DNA of 64,000 nt, taken from positions 841,497 through 905,496 of the forward strand of contig MQVO02000015.1 of the NCBI GenBank assembly GCA_001986395.2. Direction: 5' to 3'. Position 1 is the first letter of the stretch; each line of letters starts with the position of its first letter. The notes below the pieces were generated by a model. The model was not told the DNA's origin. It saw nothing but the letters and a program-made list of their open reading frames with translations, and did no database searches. This stretch comes from Irpex lacteus (lineage: Eukaryota; Basidiomycota; Agaricomycetes; Polyporales; Irpicaceae). The position numbers and the translations under genes are program-made. Positions 26,090-37,939 of the stretch are shown here, piece by piece.

Positions 26090-27637
26090 ATGGCTACTGG
26101 GGCAGACATTCCTCCCGAATTGTTTAGGCGTATCCTCCGCGACGTATGCGAGGACGCTGAACGGTTGCTCGACCTTGACAAGGCAGTGTCGAGCCGTAAA
26201 GAAGCCATCAAGAATGTCACAGCGTGCTCGCTCACCTGTGTCTACTGGGCTCACATCTGTCGCAGAGCGCTGTTCTGGGCCGTGTGGATCAAGAATTACG
26301 AGGACATGTGCGCCTTTGCGGTGTTGGTCGCAAACACGCCGGCGAAGTTCACACCGATCTCAAAGCATGTCGGGTATGCTACTATCGTGCAGCGTGTAGG
26401 GGATCGGCCGTGGCTTCACCTGGTTCGAATGCAGCCTTCCTTGTTCCGATTCTTACGCTTCAACATCATTTTTCATATCGAGGACGCTCCGAGTCCCAAG
26501 AATACCAGTACTAGTTCACAACGCTCGATGTCTCGACGTCTCTTTGCTTGCCTCCCTCGTACCCCTCCCTCTTCGTGTTTGCAGTGTACGACGCTAACAA
26601 TCGACAAGCCCCATTTTGTAACTCCTCACGACCTCACGGCCTTTCTCCAGAATTTCAACCAACCTTCTTCACTTGTGTTGACTAATGTCACATGGGATGC
26701 ACAGATACATCTCGAGAGTCATTTACTCACAGGCGGCCCGCTGGACATTTTTGCCCCTGGTTACAATGTAAGTGTACTTGTACACAGTTCAGAGCATATC
26801 GCAGAAACGGCATGGCTCGCTTTCGCTACTACTCTCCACGGTCATTCCACCGGGCAAGGATCGTCGACTTTGGGGAACAATGGGAACAAGCATCAACTGA
26901 CGTTACAAGTCCTTCCATCAGCTCAGCGCCCTATCTTGGAGATCTGCAATTCTCTGTGCGAAGGACAAAAAGCACCACGTCTTGAATTCTATCATTACAC
27001 TGGGGCTACCTCTTTCATTTCACTCAAGGGTAGTCTGTCATGTGAGTAGCTTGTCCGTTCTTTCGAAAAGCCCACAGCAACCTGACGTATTGTAAGACCA
27101 ATACTATTTGTGCAGCATGGGCATCCGAGAACACGAGCCCGCCAATAGTGAGACCCCTTATATATCACGGCTTTGGTTCTATGGCGCGCAAATGGATACA
27201 CCGGTTACCTATAGCAAGCTCAGGAATCCCATCGTCATCATCGACCACATCTCTATACTCTGTGCACATATCAAACTTTCTGCTGGGAAATCCGGTCGGC
27301 CCACGACAAGCCACTCATCTAACCGACTGCCCGACCGTTTAGCTTATCCCGTAGAGCTATGTGCGGCACAAACGGGATTCCTCCGATTGCAGCTGCGCTT
27401 CGAAAACTACGACGATCTCGTCCAGTTTATGGAAACTCAGCGTACAACACTGGACAAGCTTGATGTTCGCGTCGCTCTATTTTACTGCACAGAAGGATCG
27501 CAGCTTCGTGCAGCCGACTTTGAAACATTAGAAGACCTAGGAGGTACGCCCATGTTACTTTCTCTTTAGTAATTTAGCCCACTTGAACTGTTTCTGCAGA
27601 TGCCCGTGAACACGATTATATCTATACGGATCGCTAG
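26090..27637 (+). CDS. F-box-like protein A1 (first of five paralogues)
   Basis: Three exons: 26090-27041, 27097-27543, 27600-27637; 478 residues. It starts MATGADIPPELFRRIL with an F-box-like module (residues 6-65; TACSLTCVYWAHICRRALF) that carries a ~20-residue insert compared with the usual motif. The body has no named domain, but blocks are shared with A2-A5: QRVGDRPWLHL, SRRLFACLPRTPPSSC, KPHFVTPHDL, SAQRPILEIC and AADFETLEDLG. The short last exon ends DAREHDYIYTDR. It is supported because every paralogue splices to a matching D-A-x-x-x-x-x-Y/H-I end. Reading through that intron instead stops at 27569. The likely role is SCF substrate recognition. It sits 572 bp after the intact kinase, the same order as the decayed units downstream. 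Confidence 0.78.
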
Positions 27638-28045
27638 TAGTGGTTCTCAACCGTCTACTCTATGCAAGGACACTGATACCTCGTAGATCTCTGGTGTATA
27701 AGTAGATACTGGTGCTCGTTCCGAGTCCTATGATACTTACTGTGTTTATACTTTCCTGTACACGTCGTTTAACGGTGATCCGCCTACAACTGACCTAACA
27801 GCCTGAGATCAGCTCAGAACCCTAGCGAAGCCCTTTACCGATATTCAACGTTGCAACGATGGTCTGTCGAATGCTCAAATAGACTGGACTTGACGTCAGA
27901 GGTTAAATTACCTAAGACCCGAAGATCTATTTCCACATTTAGTTTGGATCATTTAGGACGTGGTAGGTGCCGGAGACCCCTATGAATGCGAGCGATCGAG
28001 AGGAGGAGGGCGTGGACCCATCAAGTCGTCATCCTTATAGCCGTG
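27638..28045. other. Convergent intergenic region
   Basis: 408 bp between the A1 stop and the stop of the minus-strand F-box gene. AT-richer than its surroundings. No gene or repeat is recognised. Confidence 0.35.
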
Positions 28046-29549
28046 TCAAGAGTGCGTGCAGGTACATTCTTTATCGAGGTACAGAGCCCCTCTGTCCGCG
28101 AACTCTTTCATCTCCCAAGATATTATATTCTGGTAGTACTTCTGATCGTTTCCAGACCAATTGTTGAACATCGTGTCGGATGAAAAGTAGATAGAAATAG
28201 ACTGGATGACCTCGAACCGACGGCACGCAGCACGAATTCCGTCCCAGGACACCGCCCCACGGTCCAGGACGAACAAGACGGCGAATGTCAGATGAACAAT
28301 CGTCGGCGGGAGGCTCATTAGGATCATAGAAAGAACATCCATGCATGTCTGCGCGTCCTGTTTATCGTGACAGTTGTCGCAAGGATAGCCGAGAATACTA
28401 AAGGCGTGTAGGCACGTAAATTTCGTTAATGTAGCAGCGAGAGCGGAAAACGTCCCGTCATATGCTGAGGGGAACGGGAATAGTAAGTCATGTGTACTCT
28501 CGTTAGGAAGTATAACGAACGTACGAAGGTGCGGCATGGACACGTATCTGGATGGTGGATCTACCCCGATAAACAGTTTGAGGTCCCGCAGATTTGACGG
28601 CAGGTGACGGAGGATGATAGTAGTGGTGACCACCCCATGCAGTCGATACGTGCGAAGGGAGACCGAGCGCAGGTTCGCTGAGGCCGCGATCATGTCGGTG
28701 AATTGCTTCCTGTTCCAAAAGCCAGTTCGTGTGTCGACATTGAAGGTCATTCTCTCCATCGCTGGGTATGGTGCGCCACTTGTAATATCGTCTTCCTCTA
28801 TGTCTGAAAGAAGCACGTCGTTTGCCACATCATCTTCCTCCTCCTCGTTCTCTTCATCTGCCTCTGGAGTAAGCGCATCGATGGATTCCCACCCACGGTT
28901 GAAGTAGCTCGCATTCAAGTGATTAACCGAGGTACACATTCGTAGCAGGAAGTAGAACCCCTGGTGCGCCTCTATCCCGGAGAACGCGAGGGCAGCGAGT
29001 TTCAGCTCCTGAAGTGAAACCTTTGTGCGGAGAGGAAGTGGGAGGGAGCTTTCGGGTTTCAGCTCCAGAAGTACATGAGCCAGTGACAATGTTTCCAGCC
29101 GTTCCAACAAGGATACGGTTCTCCACAAGAGAGCCATATCGACGACGTAGTAAGCAGGCGCAGCTGCACCAATCTTCGAGATGGAAAGGGATCTCACGTA
29201 CAAGCAGATACGTGGCTTATCAGCGAGGAATGCGTAGGATCGTTCGAGAGAAAAGTCGGGAGGCTCCCGCTTGCCAAGCTTGAGCGGGTTTCGCAGCTTG
29301 ATGGAGCGAAAGATGAACGGTTGGGCCAGTAGCTGCCATGCGCGACACACGCGTGAGCATGCAGAAATATCACGCAACTTGGTACGAGATGTGACCGTGA
29401 TTAAGTGCAGGATATCGTGAACCAAGTCATCGGGCAAGTGGGGAACAGTCGTGTTCGACTCAGTGAGACTTGAAGCTTGAAGGAGTATGCCACCGCCTTT
29501 CAATTTTCAGCCTTATAGCCAAACCAGTAGCTATTCACTCACCCACCAT
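28046..29549 (-). CDS. F-box protein with leucine-rich-like body, inserted between A1 and A2
   Basis: Reverse strand: a 7-nt first exon (29549-29543) plus 29496-28046, 485 residues. The large exon has no in-frame ATG near its 5' end. The upstream ATG GTG G followed by a gtgagt intron joins in phase to GC GGT and gives MVGGGILL. The F-box is at residues ~22-60 (PHLPDDLVHDILHLI ... CSRVCRAWQLLAQPFIFRSI). Leu-rich segments follow (LERLETLSLAHVLLEL, LQELKLAALAF, LRSVSLRTYRL, LRDLKLFIG), with an acidic stretch (EADEENEEEEDD) near residue 215. The tail has Cys pairs (PCDNCHDKQDAQTC and KECTCTHS). It is unrelated to the A family except for the F-box. The micro-exon start is the least certain part. 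Confidence 0.78.
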
Positions 29550-29896
29550 AAGACTATCTCTTCAACTATCGGTATTTTGTTGTCCGATGAGTGCGCAGAG
29601 TAAGTTTAACTCAGGCTGAAGGCGGCAATATTAATTAGAGGGCAGCAATAATGACACAGATCTCCCGATCAGTCTGGTCTGAGTTCAGACGATGATGGCC
29701 ACGGTCTCCCCATCATTGGATCTTGCCTCTCGCCTTCATCTCAAGTCGAGCCAGTTTCACTCGACACATAACGTGCTTTTCACGAGAGCCTCTGCTGCAT
29801 CAGCATATATCTTTCTGGTGAGTTATGGCATAATGCACTTAAGAAAGCCGCCTTCAACTTGAATCGATTCGCCGACAGCACCATCACACACAGCTC
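29550..29896. promoter_or_regulatory. Divergent promoter region; A2 upstream block and leader intron
   Basis: From about 29,690 it matches the A4 and A5 upstream regions (cccatcattg, cttgcctctcgccttcatc, actcgacacata, gcatcagcatatatct). A leader intron runs from the gtgagttatggc at about 29,817 to the cgccgacag at about 29,877. The part nearer 29,550 serves the minus-strand F-box gene. Confidence 0.55.
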
Positions 29897-31480
29897 ATGG
29901 CTACTGGGGCCGACATACCACCCGAGCTGTTCAGACGCATCCTCTTTGATGTATGCGAGGATGCTGAATGGTTGCTCGACCTCAGCCAGACAGTGCCGAA
30001 TCGGAAAGAGGCCATCAAGAATGTCACAGCGTGTTCGCTCACCTGTGTCTATTGGGCTCACATCTGCCGCGAGAAGCTCTTCTGGCGAGTGTGGATCAAG
30101 AGCTACGAGGACATGTGTGCATTTGTGTCATTGGAGCCAAACACGCCGACGAGATTCGCGCCGATTTCAGAGTACGTCTGGCAGGCGACTCTGGCGCAGC
30201 GTGTAGGAGATCGGCCATGGCTTCATCTGGTTCAGATGCAGCCATCGTTATTTGTAGTATTTCAATCCTGGCGGCGGGGAGCGCATCCGGTCCGAGCCAG
30301 CATCTATTTTCATATCGAGGACTCTCCCAACAATGTTACCAATCCACAACGTTCGATCTCTCGACGTCTCTTTGCTTCCCTCCCTCGAGCCCTTCCCTGG
30401 TCATGTTTGCAGTGCGACTCTCTAAGAATTGACCAACCCTGTTTCGTGACTCCCCACGACCTCACATTCCTCCTCCATAAGTTCCGCCATCACAATTCAC
30501 TCGAGTTGACTGGCGTCACATGGGATGCGCAGACATGCCAGTGTCTCGAGAGGGATCTTCTCATAAGGGATCCGCTGGACATATCTTTCCGTCATTTCTG
30601 TGTGGAAGTACACAGCTCAGAGTACACCGCAGAAACAGCCTGGCTCGCTGTCACTGCCGTTTTGCGTCGCTTTTCCAGGCAAAACTTATCTATGTCCCCA
30701 CCTGCAGCCTTAATGTACAAGCCCAAACCAACGCTGCGCGTCCTTCCATCAACTCAACGAGCTATCTTGGATATTTGCAAGTCTTTTTGTCTAGGGCCCA
30801 CAGTGTCATGCCTGAAACTTAGAGCTGACCCGGATGCGAGTCCTTGGTCCATCGACATACCACACAAGGACACCCGAGCTTGTGAGATAACTTGATTTTC
30901 CTGAGATATGTACAATATATGCGACGTTGAAATACGAAAAGATGGGCCTATCATTGATGGGATCCTTCATGGATTGGATCTTTCGTTCTATGACACGCGA
31001 GCGATGATCCCGGACGCTAATGGTAGCGATTCCATAGTGACCGACTCCATCTCTGTACTCTGCGCACACATCGAACCTACGGAGGAGTTCTCTACAGCGG
31101 GCCGCTCATTCAATGTGTCAGTACTCCCCGATCATGCACTCGATCCCTGGGCAGAAGTAGCTAGACTATGTGCTGCACAAACAGAGTTCATTCGACTGCA
31201 ACTGCAGTTCGGAAGTCACGGTCGTCTCTTCCAATTTATGGAGGCTCACCGTGCAGCACTGGGCAAGCTTAACGATCGTATCACTCTGTTTTACTACACC
31301 AAAGATTGGAAACTTCGTGCAGCCGACTTTGAAACATTAGCCGACCTGGGAGGTACGCCCGTGTTACTTTAGTCTTGGTAGTGTCTACGGCTCAACGGAA
31401 CACTCGCTGCAGATGCCCGTGAACACGGTTATATCATTCGACCCAAACCTATTCCTGTTATTCCGATTTTAGATTACTAA
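29897..31480 (+). CDS. F-box-like protein A2, with a damaged first intron
   Basis: Paralogue of A1 (MATGADIPPELFRRILFDVCEDAEWLLDL ...). The first exon is 29897-30881. The 3' exons are ~30942-31352 and 31413-31480, ending EHGYIIRPKPIPVIPILDY. In A1, A3, A4 and A5 the first intron is 51-56 nt and ends at an AG before an aromatic/Cys-rich codon run. In A2 about 30 bp of that intron is missing, so the ancestral acceptor at 30905 would leave a 24-nt intron, too short for normal splicing. Without splicing, translation stops at 30895. A cryptic AG at 30941 gives a 60-nt intron and restores frame, losing 12 residues. So A2 is either a 487-residue protein with a shifted acceptor or a truncated 332-residue one. 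The downstream frame is otherwise intact, which argues for rescue. Confidence 0.62.
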
Positions 31481-32370
31481 AAGGTCAGTGATATCTAGTG
31501 AACTCCGGATGCATCAGCAGGCACTGAATATCTTGTTTTCCTCGCACATCATGTTCATACCCACATTCAAACATCGAAATCAATTCAGAACCTCCACCAA
31601 GGCGTGTTATCAACGTCCACCGATGATCAACCTATAACCGTGCAGCCTACAGTCCGCTCTCTTCCACGCTTGACGTGTCCGTACTCCGTTGTTGTTAGCT
31701 CGTCTTCCCAGCATGGATTGCACGGATTCCAATCATTTTATCATTCGTTGTTCAGCTACTCAAGATCCCTATCCCATTTTACTGGTATTCCGTTCCACTC
31801 TCTGCTGCCTCCTTCTCAAAGCGGAAACTTCTTGAAAGAGCTCTCAGACTGTGATGTCTGGTTCGAGACTACCGCCTCATGACATGTAGTAGCACATCTT
31901 TCAGGGTGGGAATAATCGATATCGCACTCGCCACTTTGCCGTATGTTACGCGACGCGAGAAAAGTAGCAGACTGAGTTCGCTCCGAGATGGAGACCTCAC
32001 GCTGTATAGATTACAGTCACGTGGTCGCGTCTCAGCGCTCCTTGCCTTGTTTCGAGTTCAGCTAGGTTCAGCTGTCTGTCCACACCTGTCACCTGCACCG
32101 AACCGAGAATGACGACAACCCGACTACATGGCCCGCATGATAGACCAGCGATGTATGCAGAGCGCTGAACTTCAAGTAAGAGTCGTGGAGCCTCACAGCG
32201 GTCCTTCGCGAACCTAGGACTGTCAACACCGGCAAACGAAAGGTGGTGGCATTACGTACGCCCATCCAGAGTCGCACGTCAGGTAAGTGCTAGCCATTCC
32301 ACATTTTCTATAGCTCATCTTTGCATATTTCATTGTATTAGCACATCGCCGGAAGAATGGAAATGGTTTA
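31481..32370. other. Unit joint with CACGTG-bearing exon relic (copy 1)
   Basis: 890 bp without a supported gene. From about 31,960 to 32,240 it matches 38,730-39,050 and 44,790-45,060. Shared parts are gagaaaagt..., gctccgag..gagac..ctcgcgctg, a ttacagtcacgtg..cgcgt.tcagcgctc block with a CACGTG palindrome (about 32,018), then a caccgaaccga segment followed by an ATG. In the best-preserved copy the ATG opens a short frame reading MLSTRPLALDDGP and TRTPAKGLLKSRGALQEN. Here it is broken by stops. It looks like the promoter and first exon of an unidentified gene caught in each duplicated unit. Confidence 0.45.
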
Positions 32371-34060
32371 CGCACACGGTGCACCGAACTTGAAGAAAAC
32401 TCGCCATGACCCTTGTCGTCATCCTCCTTCGCTGCTATCGTGAAGGCCCTCACATGATCATCGGAGAGTACGTAGACTGGTACGTGTTGGAGATGGTCGT
32501 GGTGAATCATGTGAAGGCGGCCGCGCAGACCGGTGGTATTGCTACGACGGACCATTACGGACGTGGGGGGAATAAACCGAGGTCTGACAGTGCGATTATG
32601 TTGCAGAAGGCGAAGATTCCGGGGAAGTGAAGCATGCGGATGATTATCAGCTTGAGGAGGTATCCTAGAAGGAGAATTATATCAGTGAGTACCTGCCATG
32701 TGTCTGTAAGCTCGCTCCAATTATCTCTATTCCTTAGATATCGTCCTCGAATGGGTACCCAGCGGCGATCTGCTCGAGTCCATCCTTCGAAGGAACGGTC
32801 TCATTATGTGGTCAATATATAGTACGCGCGACGTTACTTACCAACATTAGAAACTCAATGTACCAAGCTTCGTGTTAGTTCACTTACTCTAGTTTTGTCG
32901 CTGTTTAATCAATCGTAGCTAATAACTCACTACTATTGTAGACGATGTGGGACAAACTCAGCTCACTCACTCCCGAAGTTTTCTCGCAAGAAGGAGAGGA
33001 AGGACCAATCTGTCATCGATGCTGGGGTGCCAGCGCCATCGTAAGTCGTCTTTGCGTGCATTTTGATCAGCTGTGAGACTCAGATGTACTGGTCAGGGTG
33101 ACGAGCTCAAGCTCGTTCATCAAGCCCAGCTACACTACCGATGCCAAGGTGAAGATCCTCGGGTGTAAACAGAATGCGAACCCCTGGTCATTATGGACGT
33201 GAGCGAAGAATGTATGAATACATGCACTTTCTTTGTGAGGCTGCTCGCTGACAAGTACAATTGCTCTTCTAGGCCTCCACTTCGTCCACCGCCTCCTCGA
33301 ACAAAAACCCGAAGACCGCATGACCCTCACCGACCCCCTCAAACACGAGCGGTTGGCCTAATACCGCCCTGCCCACCTTTCCATAACGTCAGGACCAGGT
33401 CCGTACCACTGCACTCAACATCCGTGACGTCTCCATGCGCGACTCGCCACCATAGGGTACGGTAAATATGGACGCACCTCCTTCTTCGATGGGTAACACC
33501 AATAGCGATACCAGGCACCTTCCCCATCAGCCCGCATCCTATTCAGCGGCGTGGGAAGGTGCGGGATGATGCGAACGAGAAGGGCGAAAAGTTGGTGGAA
33601 TCTACGCCAGATGTGAATGAGTATGCGAGAGCGGAGCAGGGTAGGGAGGAGGAACTGTAAAACTGACACAGCAGAGGCCCCTCGAAGCGAAGACCTTATG
33701 ATGAGAAGACACCTTTGCGTTTGCCCTCAGCTAGGGCTACTCAGGCGGCTCGAAAGGGAAGGGGAGTAGATGGGAGCATGATGGAAGTACCGGAGATCGC
33801 TGTGAATGCGTGAATGGGCCAAGGAGGAGCAAGCGTGGGCTGTGAACGCGGTAAGAATTGTCATCATCAGGGCTATGTCGAAACAGAGGACGCACGCTGA
33901 TACTGATCGGTCATCAAGCTTCGAGATTGAGTCTGTCTACGAGGGTGTCACTGCCACCTGTTAAGAGTACGAGTACGAGGAAGACTAAGATGAGAACTAC
34001 GTGGAATACGAGGACCACGAGGCAATCGCCAACTAAGACTACTCACCGGTATACAGGTAT
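32371..34060 (+). pseudogene. Decayed Chk2-type kinase copy 1
   Basis: Pieces parallel the kinase at 22820 in order but not in one frame. 32,500-32,630 has VNHVKAAAQTGG and the following kinase loop; 32,740-32,800 has EWVPSGDLLESIL. The segment that should carry HRDLKPEN and DFG is missing. 32,940-33,000 keeps a TMW...LTPEV remnant of the activation segment (CGTPS lost). 33,110-33,170 has SSSFIKPSYTTDAKVKIL; 33,270-33,360 has LHFVHRLLEQKPEDRMTLT; 33,900-34,050 keeps the tail repeat (RTTWNTRTTRQSPTKT). Stops and frameshifts lie between. The FHA part is absent. It cannot encode an active kinase. It lies directly before A3, as the intact kinase lies before A1. Confidence 0.82.
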
Positions 34061-34358
34061 GTTGTGTATGTGGAAGGCAGATAAGGAAGGCGCTATAGTG
34101 GTGAGTGAACGAGATAGTGCTTCCTGAGGTGACCGGGAACGGTATATGTACTAGTAGGACGGCTGCGAGCTCCCATCGTTGGGCTTTGCCTTTCGTCTTC
34201 ATCCCAAGTCAACCCAACATCCGACATATAGCTTGCTCCCCACAAGAGCCTTTATTACACCCGCTCATACCCTTCTTAGTGAGTTAAAACCCAGTTCAAT
34301 TTTAAAAGCACCGCTCTCAATCGCTTCACCGTCAGTAGACACGCCATTACACCAAGCT
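34061..34358 (+). promoter_or_regulatory. A3 upstream block and leader intron
   Basis: Nearly the same sequence precedes A5 (47,960-48,260): gtatgttgtgta.tggaaggcagataa.gaaggcgctatag, then gcctttcgtcttcatcccaagtc. A leader intron (gtgagttaaaaccc ... caccgtcag) ends just before the ATG. This places A3 and A5 as closest relatives in their upstream DNA. Confidence 0.55.
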
Positions 34359-35852
34359 ATGTCCACCGGAGCCGACATACCGCCTGAGCTGATTCAGCAA
34401 ATTCTCTTCGACATATGCGAGAATGCTTCTGGGTTGCTCGATCCTTACATGTTCACGACAGTGGCGAATCGGAAAGAAGCCATCAAGAATATCACAGCGT
34501 GCTTGCTCACCTGTGTCTATTGGGCTCGCATCTGCCGCGAGAAGCTCTTCCAACGTGCTACGATCAAGAATTACGAGGACATGCGCGCATTTGTGTCGTT
34601 GGTGGTAAACACGCCGACGAGGTTCATGCCAATCTCAAAGTATGTCAAATACACGACTCTGGTGCAGCATGTAGGAGATCGGCCGTGGCTTCATCTTCTT
34701 CGGATGCAGCCTTCATTATTTCAATTCTGGCGATTGCGACAGCCTGATGTTCACATATATTCTCGTATCGAGGACTCTCCGAACGATGCCACCAGCTTAC
34801 AAAGTTCAACGTCCCAACGTCTCTTTGCTTCCCTCCCTCGAACTCCTCCCTCATCGTGCTTGCGGTGTGATGATCTAACAATCGACAATCCCCATTTTGT
34901 GACTCCTCACGACCTCGTATCTTTCCTCCAGAAGTTCTCCCCATTTGACTACCTCTGTTTGACAAATGTCGCTTGGTCTGCGAAGGCAGATTTCGCGAGT
35001 GATCTACTCGCAAGGCATCCGCTGAACATATCTTTCCATAGGTTTAGTGTAGAAGTACACAGTTCAAAGTACACCGCAGAAACGACCTGGCTCGCTCTTA
35101 CCACCATGCTACGGTACTCCTTCGATCAGCGTGAAGTCAATCTACAAGTACTTCCATCAGCTCGAAGAGCTATCGTCGGCATCTGCAAGTGTCTCTGCCA
35201 AGGTCACGAAGCACCGTTTCTTAGATTCTACCGTTACATTGATCCGTGGCTCAATGGTACCTCACGAGTCCGGGACACCCGAGTATGTGAGTAACTCGTG
35301 CGTTCATTCCTAATAGTTCACGGTCATCTAATATTTTGCCAGACTGGTGCTGTAACATGGAGATCGAAGAATATGAGCCTACTAATGATAGAGCTCTGAG
35401 ACTCGGATACGAAATACAGCTCGCATTCTATGGCTCGCAGATGGCGATCCCAGCTACTGATGACGGTAATTCCTTGGCCGTTGACTGTATCTCTGTACTC
35501 TGCGTACGTATCAAGGAGAGGGAATACAACGGAACACTCAATCAGTCCTATCCCTGGGCAGAGGTGGCTGGACTATGTGCCGCACAAGAAGGATTCATCC
35601 GCATGCAACTGCAGTTCGAAAGCCACGAGTGTCTTGTCGAGTTCATGGAGGCGCAACGTGCAGCGTTGGGCAAGCTTCATGGTCGTATCACTCTGTTCTA
35701 CTATGCGAAAGATGGGGACTTTCATGCAGCTGACTTTGAAACATTAGCCGACGTAGGAGGTACGCTTGTGTAACTTTGTCCTCAATTACTTTCATTGAAG
35801 ACTTGTTGCAGATGCCAGCGCCTATGGTTATATTAAAGCGAGGTTATGGTAG
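34359..35852 (+). CDS. F-box-like protein A3
   Basis: Three exons: 34359-35286, 35343-35759, 35812-35852; 461 residues. It starts MSTGADIPPELIQQILFDIC. The F-box-like region ends TACLLTCVYWARICREKLF, with a slightly longer insert (ASGLLDPYMFTTVANRKEA) shared with A5. The family blocks are present (HVGDRPWLHLLRMQPSLF, QRLFASLPRTPPSSC, PHFVTPHDL, AADFETLADVG). The last exon ends DASAYGYIKARLW. Both introns use conserved positions and phases. It lies after kinase relic 1 and before Z1. Predicted SCF adaptor, substrate unknown. Confidence 0.78.
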
Positions 35853-36459
35853 CGGTCCTCATAGCGGTCTGTCTCCTCTGTGCAAGGTCAGTGATACCCA
35901 GCAAATGTCAGATTACTATGCAGACACTGAACTTCCCGTTCCTAGAATGTTGTGGGAATGCCTGTTACATGCATTGTATCATACAGAAAGACTGCCGAGC
36001 TTGAACAATGGTGTACATGTATGGCAGCCGGTGGTGGTCTACACTAGTACGACGCGAGACTCTACAAAACTAGTACTAGCTAGATCATATGTCAAGAAAA
36101 GTGTACATGTGGTGTATGATACGTATACAGATAGTGGTGACCGCCAAGAAGTTCCAAGAAAGGTATATGCTACAGAGTTGGTCACGAACAGTAGTACAAG
36201 GAGACGAGGACGTGAACAGATAGTGTGGTGTGTAGTGACCGCCAAGAAGTTGCAAGACACATGCTACAGGGTTGGTCACGGTTCCAAGAATATTGAGGTC
36301 AAGGTCGGATGAGACGAGAGGTCGAAGACGACCACGAATGGGAGATCGGAAGGTGCGGTAGACGGGGCGAGTCTGAGATTTTAGAGGCTGTAGGATGTTT
36401 ATGCGGAAGCGCGTTACGTTCGTTTGGACTGTCGACTCGGAGATGATGCCATTGGAGGT
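35853..36459. repeat. A3 3' flank with degenerate gccaagaag repeats
   Basis: Contains a repeated phrase (gtggtgtatgat..., gtgaccgccaagaagttccaagaaa, atgctacagagttggtcacga), itself duplicated within 36,090-36,300. Related sequence follows A4 (42,520-42,850) and A5 (50,550-50,760). Open frames through it (for example 35776-36312) have no recognisable protein features and are treated as repeat-derived. Confidence 0.55.
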
Positions 36460-37890
36460 TCAAGTTGACACGGAGGAAGGTGAACCACGCTTGTCAGAGC
36501 CCCTAGACTTCGACGTCGACTTGCGTTTCGAGTTCGAACCTCCAAGGCGCTGTCCGCGGTACGACACGGCCGGAAAGACACAATCTCCTTTGTGGTTCAG
36601 GCGTATGCACGATCTATCGTTCCATCAGTTCGCTCGCCAACCGCCATGCATGGTCAATACAAGACAACGACGATCGTACAACAGAGAAAGGGAAGGCGGA
36701 GAGCAAGAGCAAGTGAACTTTAGAGTGAAAACGAGTACGCACTTACAAACCCCACCACCCTCCTGCAGCCCACCGCACCTAATCTTCCGTCGTCTACAGA
36801 AAGTGCACGCGATAGGCGTGGAGTTCTTGATGCCTTTGGCACGTCGCTTTCTGGGTTTCTCGTGCGGATCGACGAAAGTATAACGAATCTCAGGCTCAGC
36901 GGATGGTTTTTCGGCTTCGCCTTCATCAAGAGCGACAGTCGAGCATGGTACGTCTTCTGTAATGATGTCTGGCGCGCCAGACGAGGATGACTCGGAGGAG
37001 ATGCTTGACGGGATAGTAGCGAAGGGCGAGCTTGGGGAAACGACGGTAGTAGTTGGGCTTGCAGTGGAAGCAGAGAACGAGGTGAGCGAGTGTAGGAGTG
37101 ACGAGACAGTGGGAGTTGGATTAGTATCTGCAACAGAGGGCGGGCTTGATCCATCGGTGACTTGAAATGGAGTGGTAATTGTATCGTCTAGCTGGTCGGT
37201 GAAGTAGAAGTACTGAGCGAGCTCAGGTAGTGGAGTTTCTTCTGTGGGCGATGAGCTTGACGAGATGGTAGCACAAGTGGAATCATTACTTGTATCGGGA
37301 CACTCAAGTTGTTCGTTGACGTACGAGTACCCAGCGGCGTGTTCTTCATCGGAACGAAGGAGAGGAGCGGCCGAGTCTTCAATCGGAGATGAGCTTGACA
37401 GAACGGTAGTCGTGGGACTGGCAATGGCAAGATCATCGTCGGTAAAATTCAGGTATTCAGCGAGTTCGTGCTCGTATTGGGGCTGTGAGACAGTGGATAG
37501 TAGATCGACGTCTTCGACGAGTTCGCTCTTGATGGTGGGTTCGGTTTCTGTATATAGACGAATGGGATGGTTTAGACAGCTATAGCAAAGGGCGGGCAAA
37601 AGTAAGCTCTTACCTGCCAGGCTATTTGCAGCTGAACCAATAAGGGAAGAGTGATGTACCCCGTTAAAGGGATCATGTGTTGGGTACAAGAGTCCCAGCG
37701 GAAACCTCTGCGCATGGACCAGAATATCAGCATAGCGATGAGCTACAGCACAGCAGGGAAAACATACCTCCCACGGGTCCGTCTCGGGCTGCAGCAAGGC
37801 ACGAGCTACGAAACTTTCATCTACCAAATCCTGCGCGTCGGCCAGAAGACTCTGCAAATTTAAACCCAAGTCTTCACTAGCATGAGCCAT
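36460..37890 (-). CDS. Zn2Cys6-type protein Z1
   Basis: Reverse strand exons 37890-37768, 37707-37614, 37547-36743, 36613-36460; 391 residues. It starts MAHASEDLGLNL, then acidic, Ser/Thr/Pro-rich regions resembling activation domains (EDVDLLSTVSQ, LAEYLNFTDDDL). Near the C-terminus is a basic stretch (PRKRRAKGIKNSTPIA) followed by C-x2-C-x6-C-x9-C-x2-C-x8-C: ACTFCRRRKIRCGG ... GVCKSCIRLNHKGDCVFP. That is the fungal binuclear zinc cluster for DNA binding; the last Cys triplet is split by the final intron (AA|A codon). A basic tail follows (SNSKRKSTSKSRGSDKRG). A C-terminal cluster is usual for this basidiomycete subgroup and unlike Gal4. The likely role is a nuclear transcription regulator; targets are unknown. 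Z2 matches in exon positions and start. Confidence 0.85.
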
Positions 37891-37939
37891 AGTAGAAACT
37901 GGAGGGCCACGACGAGAGATAACGACAACTCGGACACTC

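Noticed and set aside
35776..36312. 178-codon open frame after A3
   Set aside because: Runs through the A3 last exon in the wrong frame and then through degenerate repeats also found after A4 and A5.
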